From: Candidatus Opitulatrix cubana
GTDB lineage: Bacteria; Actinomycetota; Actinomycetes; Actinomycetales; Bifidobacteriaceae
Length of the DNA: 10,990 nt
Reading direction: 5' to 3'
Assembly (NCBI GenBank): GCA_031283665.1
Contig: JAITBJ010000028.1
Coordinates: 1-10,990, forward strand
Within the stretch, counting starts at the first letter, position 1. The number at the start of each line of letters is the position of its first letter. Shown here piece by piece: positions 1 through 6,312 of this stretch. Position numbers and translations under genes: made by a program. The notes under the pieces were generated by a model. It did no database searches and was not told the DNA's origin. It worked only from the letters and a program-made list of their open reading frames with translations.

Positions 1-258
1 GAAAAAGAACATAAAAAAATAGGCAAACTCTTTGCAGAGTCTGGACTTGATGAGGTTTTGATTTTTTTAGATAGTTCTAAAGAGAAAGACCATCTTTTCG
101 GTGAATATAGCAATTTTGTGTATTTTTATAATAAAGATGCTGTTATAGATTATATAAGTAAAACAGCGAAAAAAGGTGATAGCATATTAGTAAAAGCATC
201 TAATTCATCAAAACTCTGGGAAGTTATTGAGGGTTTTGAAAAATTATTGAAGGAGTAA
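1..258 (+). CDS. murF: UDP-N-acetylmuramoyl-tripeptide--D-alanyl-D-alanine ligase, C-terminal fragment
   Basis: The frame is open from base 1 to a TAA at 256-258, so this is the last 85 residues of a gene that starts outside the window. MurF is the cytoplasmic ATP-dependent ligase that adds D-Ala-D-Ala to the UDP-MurNAc-tripeptide. What is visible is the end of the C-terminal ligase domain: a stretch typical of sugar-nucleotide ligases (KIGKLFAESGLDEVLIFLDS), then the terminal GDSILVKAS motif followed by an L..V...L helix, which matches the usual MurF ending GD.VLVKAS. The catalytic part is not visible. The identity rests on this short tail plus its position directly before mraY, the normal dcw order. 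The mraY Shine-Dalgarno lies inside its last codons, so the two are probably translationally coupled. A TTG at 58 could be read as a start, but the open frame continues upstream and the family fit does too. Confidence 0.82.
   Translation, partial: EKEHKKIGKLFAESGLDEVLIFLDSSKEKDHLFGEYSNFVYFYNKDAVIDYISKTAKKGDSILVKASNSSKLWEVIEGFEKLLKE
250..255 (+). promoter_or_regulatory. Ribosome binding site of mraY
   Basis: A perfect AAGGAG lies in the last codons of murF, 4 nt before the mraY ATG at 260. It shows that this organism uses canonical Shine-Dalgarno sites, which makes their absence before murG and the transporter meaningful. Confidence 0.75.
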
Positions 259-259
259 A

Positions 260-1351
260 ATGATACCGTTTCTAATAGCCACATTTGTTGCAATGTTAGT
301 GGGTCTTTTTTTTACACCTTTGCTAATAAGATTTTTAGTCGCAAAAGAAGCTGGTCAATTTATAAGATTAGACGGACCTGAAACTCATATGGTGAAAAGA
401 GGCACGCCGACTATGGGCGGTTTGGTAATAATTATAGCCACTATTTTAGGTTATGCATCTGCTAGCATTTTTTCATATTTCTCAAAAGGCACCACTCCTG
501 CACATAATGCAATTTTGCTATTATTTTTAATGGTTTCCACAGGGCTTATTGGTTTTGCAGATGATTTCAAAAAGATAAGAAATAGAAGATCGTTAGGAAT
601 AAAACCAGCTACAAAAATAATTTGGCAAGTTGTGATTGGAACTATTTTTGCATTTTTTGCTCTTGGGATTTCTAAATCAGGAGCTATTGAAATCACTGTT
701 TGGAATAATTGGGTTATCACGCTCAACAGCCTAGGAACTATTATAGGCATTGTTTTGTTTTTTATATGGGTAAATCTCTTAATTAGTGCATGGTCAAATG
801 CTGTGAACCTGACAGATGGTTTAGACGGTTTGGCAATAGGAGTGTCGCTTATCTCATTTGGAGCATTTGTGTTAGTATGCTTTTGGGAATATGCTCAGCG
901 CTGTACCTCATCAGCTATGATTTCAGGGCTTTTCTGTTATAAAGTAGATGATGCTTGGGATTTAGCAATTATAGCAGGTGCTGTGACTGGTGCGTGTTTT
1001 GGATTTTTATGGTGGAATGCTGCTCCTGCAAAAATCTTTATGGGGGACACAGGTTCGCTTTCTTTAGGAGCCACATTTGCTGGCCTTTCAATTTTAGCTC
1101 ATGCAGAGTTTTTAGCAGTGCTAATTGGCGGAGTGTTTGTGCTAGAAGTGATTTCAGATGTTATTCAAATAGGATTTTTTAAACTGACAAAAAAGCGCGT
1201 TTTCAAAATGGCACCAATTCATCACCATTTTGAGTTAAAGGGCTGGAATGAGGTCACAGTGGTTATAAGATTTTGGCTACTAGCAGGGCTCCTTGCAGTG
1301 TTTGGAATCGGTCTATTTTATGGTGGTTGGGTGCTGCTACTAGTTAGATAA
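260..1351 (+). CDS. mraY: Phospho-N-acetylmuramoyl-pentapeptide transferase (MraY)
   Basis: MraY is the integral membrane enzyme that transfers phospho-MurNAc-pentapeptide from UDP to undecaprenyl phosphate, making lipid I. All family signatures are present in its 363 residues: KRGTPTMGG at 46-54, the FADDFKK acidic pair at 101-102, NLTDGLDG at 183-190, MGDTGS at 261-266 and the HHHFE motif at 321-325. About ten hydrophobic segments are spaced as expected and the length is normal for actinobacterial members. The tail EVTVVIRFW (331-339) and the short Cys-containing loop near 215-230 match the actinobacterial form as I remember it, rather than the proteobacterial or Bacillus form. The ATG start is supported by AAGGAG 4 nt upstream. 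The gene begins 1 nt after the murF stop. murD, which normally follows, is absent and ftsW comes next. A run of eight T lies near codon 16 (306-313). Confidence 0.97.
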   Translation: MIPFLIATFVAMLVGLFFTPLLIRFLVAKEAGQFIRLDGPETHMVKRGTPTMGGLVIIIATILGYASASIFSYFSKGTTPAHNAILLLFLMVSTGLIGFADDFKKIRNRRSLGIKPATKIIWQVVIGTIFAFFALGISKSGAIEITVWNNWVITLNSLGTIIGIVLFFIWVNLLISAWSNAVNLTDGLDGLAIGVSLISFGAFVLVCFWEYAQRCTSSAMISGLFCYKVDDAWDLAIIAGAVTGACFGFLWWNAAPAKIFMGDTGSLSLGATFAGLSILAHAEFLAVLIGGVFVLEVISDVIQIGFFKLTKKRVFKMAPIHHHFELKGWNEVTVVIRFWLLAGLLAVFGIGLFYGGWVLLLVR

Positions 1352-1369
1352 TATGAATTGCCTAATTAT

Positions 1370-2533
1370 ATGAAAGAGTATAAATACTATATTTATTTTT
1401 GCGTTTCAATAGTTTTTTTAACTTTTTTTGGCGTGATAATGGTTTTTTCATCATCGGCTATTGACAACATTTCCAAAAATAAATCACCATTTATGTCGTT
1501 AGTTTCCGAAATTGTTTTTGTAGCAGTTGGAGCTGTGGCATTTTTATTAGTTTCAAGAATTAAAACATCTACTTTTGCAAAGTATTCCAAACATATTTAT
1601 ATAGCAGCTATTTTAGTCTGTTTACTAGTTTATACTCCTTTAGGAGTGACAATTAATGGAAATAGAAACTGGATTAATTTAGGTTTTACTACTGTGCAGC
1701 CGTCTGAGTTTTTGAAGTTGGCGCTCATTTTGTGGCTTTCGCTAATCTTATCTCGCAGAGTCGGGCATTTAGATAATCTTTTATACATTGCAGTCCCTGG
1801 AGGAGTAGGCTCTGCTATAGGGTTTGGCGTGATTATGTTAGGCGGCGATTTAGGAACGGCTATTATACTAATTTTGATAATAGCAGCAGCGTATGCGTTT
1901 GCAGGCACAAAAGGAAAATATATGTTTGGCGCTTGCACAGCAGGTTTTGCATTTTTAGTGTTAGCATTTGTAGTGGGTTCGTCAAATAGAATGGACAGAA
2001 TCACAGCTGCTTATGGAGACTGCTTGGGTCATGAAGAGGGGTTTTGCTACCAAACAATTCATGGGCTTTATGCGCTGGCTACAGGCGGCATTTTTGGTGT
2101 AGGCCCCGGCGCTTCAAGAGAAAAGTGGAATTATTTGCCAGAGGCTAATAATGATTTTATATTTTCTGTAGTGGGGGAAGAGTTTGGAGTGTTAGGCACT
2201 CTTTTAGTTTTAGGCATATTTGTGTTCCTGTTATACTCCACATATAGAATTATTTTGCAGCTGAAATCAAATTATGAAAAAATCGTGGCAGGCTGCATTA
2301 TTACATGGATTATAGGGCAAGCTCTAATAAATATGGCAATTGTAGTAAGGTTGCTACCTGTTATGGGCGTGCCACTTCCTCTAATTTCGTCAGGAGGTTC
2401 ATCATTAATCGCCACTTTGATAGCCTTAGGTGTGATAGCATCTTTTGCAAGGTCTGCTCAAGGTAGAAAGCAAGGAGTCTCAACTTTTCTAAACCGTTTT
2501 AGAAAACCAAAAATGAAAGTTGTTAGAAATTAG
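1370..2533 (+). CDS. ftsW: SEDS-family lipid II polymerase FtsW
   Basis: FtsW is the septal peptidoglycan glycosyltransferase of the SEDS family, a polytopic membrane protein that works with a class B PBP in the divisome. Numbered from a TTG at 1358 (391 aa), it shows the N.NW..LGF..VQPSEFLKL block at 101-121, GGDLGTA at 162-168, GVGPGASREKWNYLP at 247-261, NNDFIFSVVGEEFG at 264-277 with the conserved Asp, and LLPVMGVPLPLISSGGSS at 332-349. GASREKW and the Cys-containing loop before HGLYALATGG are actinobacterial in character. The length and about ten membrane segments are normal. The start is uncertain: TTG 1358 is 6 nt after the mraY stop, ATG 1370 is 18 nt after it, and neither has a good Shine-Dalgarno. 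I chose the ATG (387 aa). The context strongly favours FtsW over RodA. The stop is followed by a second in-frame TAG. Confidence 0.95.
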   Translation: MKEYKYYIYFCVSIVFLTFFGVIMVFSSSAIDNISKNKSPFMSLVSEIVFVAVGAVAFLLVSRIKTSTFAKYSKHIYIAAILVCLLVYTPLGVTINGNRNWINLGFTTVQPSEFLKLALILWLSLILSRRVGHLDNLLYIAVPGGVGSAIGFGVIMLGGDLGTAIILILIIAAAYAFAGTKGKYMFGACTAGFAFLVLAFVVGSSNRMDRITAAYGDCLGHEEGFCYQTIHGLYALATGGIFGVGPGASREKWNYLPEANNDFIFSVVGEEFGVLGTLLVLGIFVFLLYSTYRIILQLKSNYEKIVAGCIITWIIGQALINMAIVVRLLPVMGVPLPLISSGGSSLIATLIALGVIASFARSAQGRKQGVSTFLNRFRKPKMKVVRN

Positions 2534-2543
2534 TAGTTTCAAA

Positions 2544-2549
2544 AAGGAG
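2544..2549 (+). promoter_or_regulatory. Ribosome binding site deciding the femX-like start
   Basis: AAGGAG sits 8 nt before the ATG at 2558 but only 2 nt before the alternative TTG at 2552. The spacing therefore favours the ATG. Confidence 0.75.
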
Positions 2550-2557
2550 TATTGCAA

Positions 2558-3637
2558 ATGCAGTTTTTAGAGTTAACAGATAGCGAGTTTGAGGAGTTTG
2601 CTCAAAATCATCCACGCGCAAATTTTAATCAGACTCTTTCTATGAAAAAAGTTCGTGAGAATTTAGGACTGCAAACAAAGCTGCTCGGAATTAAAGATGA
2701 TTCAGATAGTGACGAAAAAATAGTTGCCGCTGCATTAGTTGTGATTATAAACTCGCGAATAAAATCAGCAGGTATATATTATGGACCGCTAATAGATTTT
2801 GCTAATAAAGAGCTTTTAGACTTTTGGACTCAAAATTTGAAAAAGTATTTAAGTAATTTAGGCGTGGTTTATTGCTCAATGAATCCCAATTTTGTATATG
2901 CAGTTCACGACAATGACGGTAGCATAATAGATAGCGCTCATAAAGCAGATAAGGAGTTTCAAAATCTGATTGATTTAGGCTATTTGCATAACGGATGGAC
3001 TATGATAGGCACTGATGCTTCTAACAGATGGCATTATTTAAAAGATTTGCAACTGTATTTTGGAAGTGCTACTGATGCTGATTATGAGGAGCTGATAATG
3101 TCATTTAGATCCACCACTCGCCAAAGAATTAGAAAATATAAAAAGAATAATTTGACCGTAAAAGAATTATCAGGCTCTGATATAGATATATTTTTGAAAC
3201 TACTTTCAGACTCAGCCGAAAAGCACGGATTTACTCCAAGAGATAAAAACTATTTTGAGTCACTAATTAAGCATTTTTCACATGACGGGCATCTAAAACT
3301 TCTTTGCGCTTTCACAGAAGATAATATACCTATTTCTGCATCACTGTTTATAATTTATGCAGGAGTTTGTGTTTATTTTCATAGCGGAAATGATGTTAGA
3401 TATATAAAACTTTTAGGGTCATACGCTTTGCAAGATTATATGTTTAAATACTGTTTAGAAAACAAAATACCTGTTTATAATTTTTTAGGATTTGATGCTG
3501 TGTTTGATAAACCAAATGGTGTTTTAGATTTCAAAAGAGGATTTAAGGGTTATATAGAGGAATTGCCTGGTTCATTTGAACTTCCTATAAACAGTTTCAA
3601 GTATAAGATATATTCAATTTTGAAAAAACGCTTTTAG
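2558..3637 (+). CDS. FemABX-family aminoacyl-tRNA-dependent peptidyltransferase
   Basis: FemABX enzymes use aminoacyl-tRNA to add cross-bridge residues to the stem peptide of UDP-MurNAc-pentapeptide or lipid II at the cytoplasmic membrane face. This 359-residue protein has the two GNAT-like halves, roughly 1-145 and 175-359. The second half carries the basic segment R.TTRQRIRKYKKNN (about 184-198), then YFHSGN, LLGSYALQDYMFKY, IPVYNFLGF and the closing NGVLDFKRGFKGYIEELPGSFELPI, which is the usual Fem ending. The length matches short members that lack the coiled-coil arm seen in staphylococcal FemA. The amino acid added cannot be read from the sequence. The gene follows ftsW by 24 nt in the same direction and converges with murE, the two coding regions overlapping at their 3' ends. 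That pairing suggests both act on the stem peptide: MurE sets residue 3 and this protein branches it. I leave the gene symbol open. Confidence 0.88.
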   Translation: MQFLELTDSEFEEFAQNHPRANFNQTLSMKKVRENLGLQTKLLGIKDDSDSDEKIVAAALVVIINSRIKSAGIYYGPLIDFANKELLDFWTQNLKKYLSNLGVVYCSMNPNFVYAVHDNDGSIIDSAHKADKEFQNLIDLGYLHNGWTMIGTDASNRWHYLKDLQLYFGSATDADYEELIMSFRSTTRQRIRKYKKNNLTVKELSGSDIDIFLKLLSDSAEKHGFTPRDKNYFESLIKHFSHDGHLKLLCAFTEDNIPISASLFIIYAGVCVYFHSGNDVRYIKLLGSYALQDYMFKYCLENKIPVYNFLGFDAVFDKPNGVLDFKRGFKGYIEELPGSFELPINSFKYKIYSILKKRF

Positions 3638-5036
3638 TAAACTCGGTGTCGCAGAATGGGATTTTTTCGCCACCAGAAATAATATATTTATCATCACCTT
3701 TTCCAAGTATTAAAATAGTATCGCCTTTGCTCGCTTCCGATATTGCTTTTTCGATTGCCTTTCCGCGATCAATTTCTATATCCACAACATTTTTATTAGT
3801 TATGCCACTCATCAAATCCTGAATTATTTGGTCATTGTTTTCAAAATGAGGGTCATCAGTTGTAAAAATAATTTGGTCTGCTTTCTCCTCTAAGAGCCTA
3901 GCTATTTTAGGCCGTTTACTCTTATCTCTATCTCCGGCTGCTCCTGTTACAACTATTATTTTGCCACGAGTTTTTTCTTTTGCAGTATCTAATATGCTGT
4001 TAATAGAGTTGAATGTGTGAGCATAATCTATTATCACAGTGAAGTGGGAGCTAGTAATAAACATATTCATTCTTCCAGGTATTGAAAAAGCAAAAGCAGA
4101 TTTAGCAGTTTGCAGATAATCTTTTGACAGCGTATCAACTATTGCAGTAGATAATATATAGTTATAAACATTATATTTTCCAAACATTTTTAATTTTGTG
4201 TTATATGCTTTTTCATTTGCAATAAGCTCAACTTCAAAGCCAGTATTTTTTGGAACTATTTTATCTATTTTCCAATTATCAGCATTTTTATATCCGAAAC
4301 TCTTAACAGCTTTATTAGCGAGACTATTTTTGAATAGTTCAAATTGTTCGCAGCTGCTATTCAAAATTGCAGTGCCGCTTTTCTTTAGATGATTTTTGAA
4401 AATAGACAGTTTTGCATCTATATAGTTTTCTAAAGTTTTATGAGTGTTTAAATGGTCGCTAGTGATATTAGTTAGTGCAATAATATCGAATTGCAAATTG
4501 CGTAGTCTTCTAAAATGCTCGGCTTCAGATGAAAACTCAATTACAGCATACTCTGCTCCATTATCTGCAAACTGCTTTAAGAGAGGATAAAAAACTTCGC
4601 TATCAGGTGTGGTGTTATTTAGTTCAAAGTGCTTATCTGCAAAAAAAGCTCCATTAGTTCCAAAATTGCAACATATATCGCTGCCTAGCATTTGCTCCAC
4701 CATTGCAGCAGTGGTGGTTTTTCCATCAGTTCCTGTGAGGGCTATAAGTTTAATCCGCTTTTCAGGATTGCCGTAGAACTTAGCAATTAGAGAATCATAA
4801 ATGCTATTTACATTGTCAACTAATATAGTAGGAATAGGGCTGTTTTGATATTTTTTATCATCTATTATGGCGGCTACAGCACCGCGAGAGGCAGCATCTT
4901 CTATAAATAAATGTCTGTCAGTGTTAGAGCCTTTTATACATAAAAACAGTGAACCGCCTCTCGCGTTCTTAGAATATGTGGTTATTGAGCTAATATCTAA
5001 ATCAAGAGGAGTGTCTATTAGTTTATTTAATTTCAT
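3597..5036 (-). CDS. murE: UDP-MurNAc-dipeptide ligase, probably L-Lys/Orn-type MurE
   Basis: MurE is a cytoplasmic ATP-dependent ligase that adds the third, diamino, residue to UDP-MurNAc-L-Ala-D-Glu. The 479 residues have all three Mur domains: an N-terminal UDP-binding part with GGSLFLCIKG (27-36), a central ATPase with GTDGKTT (102-108), NTTPDSE (141-147), TSDHLNTH (192-199) and a carbamylatable Lys in YIDAK (K209), and a C-terminal domain with GRM (321-323), DYAHT (337-341), GAAGDRDKSKR (365-375) and GKGDD (445-449). The meso-DAP signature DNPR is replaced by DDPH (394-397) and the usual GKGHE by GKGDD, so a substrate other than DAP is likely. The usual SSHAL is SSEAE (169-173). The ATG start lies 8 nt beyond the transporter stop, without a clear Shine-Dalgarno, and both genes are probably co-transcribed. 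Its last 41 nt overlap femX convergently. A MurT or another Mur-type ligase is less likely, because no zinc-ribbon cysteines are seen. Confidence 0.88.
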   Translation of the reverse strand: MKLNKLIDTPLDLDISSITTYSKNARGGSLFLCIKGSNTDRHLFIEDAASRGAVAAIIDDKKYQNSPIPTILVDNVNSIYDSLIAKFYGNPEKRIKLIALTGTDGKTTTAAMVEQMLGSDICCNFGTNGAFFADKHFELNNTTPDSEVFYPLLKQFADNGAEYAVIEFSSEAEHFRRLRNLQFDIIALTNITSDHLNTHKTLENYIDAKLSIFKNHLKKSGTAILNSSCEQFELFKNSLANKAVKSFGYKNADNWKIDKIVPKNTGFEVELIANEKAYNTKLKMFGKYNVYNYILSTAIVDTLSKDYLQTAKSAFAFSIPGRMNMFITSSHFTVIIDYAHTFNSINSILDTAKEKTRGKIIVVTGAAGDRDKSKRPKIARLLEEKADQIIFTTDDPHFENNDQIIQDLMSGITNKNVVDIEIDRGKAIEKAISEASKGDTILILGKGDDKYIISGGEKIPFCDTEFTKSVFSKLNISYT

Positions 5037-5044
5037 ACTTGATT

Positions 5045-6277
5045 TTAGTCTCGTGCTTTTTCAACACTTTTTAGGCCTAAAAAGCATATAAACTCAATTA
5101 CGATTGCTGATAAAATTACATAAAAACCTATATTGAGACTTCCTGTAGCAGAGGCTAAATATCCTATTAGCTTTGTGGCTAGCACAGTTCCTAAAATATA
5201 TTCAAAGAATCCTATCATGCCACCTGCGGTGCCTAATGCAAACGGGGGCACTGCATCTACGGTTAAAGCTACACCTAGTCCGCCCACTCCCATAAATAGG
5301 GCACCGCAGGTGATAATAGAAACTCTTATAATAGTAGGGTCGGTTGAAAACCAATAAACTAAAACAGCTGCAAACACTAAAACTAGCGCAGCTAAAATTA
5401 GATTTACTCGTCTGCCTTTTAGCATAGCATCTGATATAAAACATAAAATAAGCACCGCAGGAATAGCACCAAGAGAAAATAAACCAAATCCTGCTGTGGC
5501 GTCTGCTGGAGAAAACCCTTTAGTTTGCTGCAAAAGCATAGGTATCCATGTTTGAATGCCTACACTTGCACAATAGCTAGCTCCTCCTGCAAAACATAAA
5601 AACCAAACAGCTTTGTTTTTTAGTACATAATCCTTTGAGTTTTTCAAAAGTGTTTTATTTTCTTCTGTATGTTCATTTATTTTTTTCAGATTCACATCTT
5701 CTGGATTATTAAATATAATAAAATATGCAATTATTGAAATCAGTATACCAATTATAGACACTAATATAAATATAGGGCTAACATTGCCTTTTGTTAGTGA
5801 AAACGCTGACACAGATAAAATAACTAATGCAGAGATAAGCACTTTTCCCATATCTTTACTTGTGGACCAGATCCCAATAATTGTCCCCCGTCTGTTTTTT
5901 GGAAACCAAACAGATAGTATTTTTTGTGATGTGGGCGAACCAATAGACTGAAAAAATCCGCAAATAAATGAAATAGTGCATAAAAGCCCAATAGAGTTTT
6001 GACTAAACGCAAAAAATATGCTTGCTCCTGCTGATGCAAAAAGTCCAAAGCAGGTAAAAAGTTTCGGTGATATTTTATCGGCAAGTAAGCCTGTAATTGG
6101 GCGAGAAATCCCGTATGATATTGCAAGTGTAGAAAGCACTGTGCCTACTTGATCTGGTGTTAGATTCATATAAGCTGTGGACGCTGCAAAGCAGTTGCGA
6201 ATAAGGGTGTAAGTAGTGTATAAAAGATAGGTGCCTGCTATAGCGCCAATTTGGTATTTTATATATTTTTTTCCCAC
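5045..6277 (-). CDS. MFS transporter, organophosphate:phosphate antiporter (GlpT/UhpT) type
   Basis: This is a 410-residue, twelve-helix membrane transporter with the usual cytoplasmic loop between helices 6 and 7 (about 190-222, charged). Segments resemble E. coli GlpT throughout as I recall it: TLIRNCF (24-30) for YLVRKNF, ISYGISRPITGLLADK, CGFFQSIGSPTSQK, WFPKNRRGTIIGIW, and ALGTAGGMIGFFEYILGT near the end. Family members exchange sugar phosphates or glycerol-3-phosphate for phosphate. The first substrate arginine is kept (R27), but by my alignment the second, GlpT R269, is S238, and GlpT H165 is K141, so the substrate may differ. The GTG start is forced: an in-frame TAG lies 9 nt upstream and the next Met would delete helix 1. 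No Shine-Dalgarno is visible. It diverges from murG across 30 bp and runs into murE with an 8-nt gap, an odd neighbour for wall genes. Confidence 0.85.
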   Translation of the reverse strand: MGKKYIKYQIGAIAGTYLLYTTYTLIRNCFAASTAYMNLTPDQVGTVLSTLAISYGISRPITGLLADKISPKLFTCFGLFASAGASIFFAFSQNSIGLLCTISFICGFFQSIGSPTSQKILSVWFPKNRRGTIIGIWSTSKDMGKVLISALVILSVSAFSLTKGNVSPIFILVSIIGILISIIAYFIIFNNPEDVNLKKINEHTEENKTLLKNSKDYVLKNKAVWFLCFAGGASYCASVGIQTWIPMLLQQTKGFSPADATAGFGLFSLGAIPAVLILCFISDAMLKGRRVNLILAALVLVFAAVLVYWFSTDPTIIRVSIITCGALFMGVGGLGVALTVDAVPPFALGTAGGMIGFFEYILGTVLATKLIGYLASATGSLNIGFYVILSAIVIEFICFLGLKSVEKARD

Positions 6278-6283
6278 ATAATT

Positions 6284-6312
6284 AGTCTAACATGGTAAAC
6301 TAGTTTCGTGAA
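6284..6312 (-). promoter_or_regulatory. Candidate leaderless promoter of the transporter-murE operon
   Basis: Read on the - strand, TTCACG (6312-6307; 4 of 6 to TTGACA) is followed after 17 nt by TAGACT (6289-6284), then AATTAT and the GTG start at 6277. The -10-like hexamer fits TANNNT, and a start 6 nt later would put transcription initiation at the GTG itself. No Shine-Dalgarno is present in the short gap. Confidence 0.5.
6296..6301 (+). promoter_or_regulatory. Candidate leaderless -10 element of murG
   Basis: TAAACT (6296-6301) is followed by exactly 6 nt, AGTTTC, and then the murG GTG at 6308. There is no Shine-Dalgarno. The -35 position (about 6273-6278, CCCACA) is weak, as is common in actinobacterial promoters that rely mainly on the -10 element. 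The geometry mirrors the opposite-strand promoter. Confidence 0.45.

Noticed and set aside
306..313. Run of eight T in mraY as a phase-variation tract
   Set aside because: mraY is essential and such runs are expected by chance in AT-rich coding DNA.
1630..2004. Long reverse-strand open frame inside ftsW
   Set aside because: It lies wholly within a well-supported gene in another frame and shows no family motif.
2534..6307. Mobile-element origin of the femX-murE-transporter block
   Set aside because: No transposase, integrase, tRNA site or matching repeats were found at either edge, and base composition looks like that of its neighbours.
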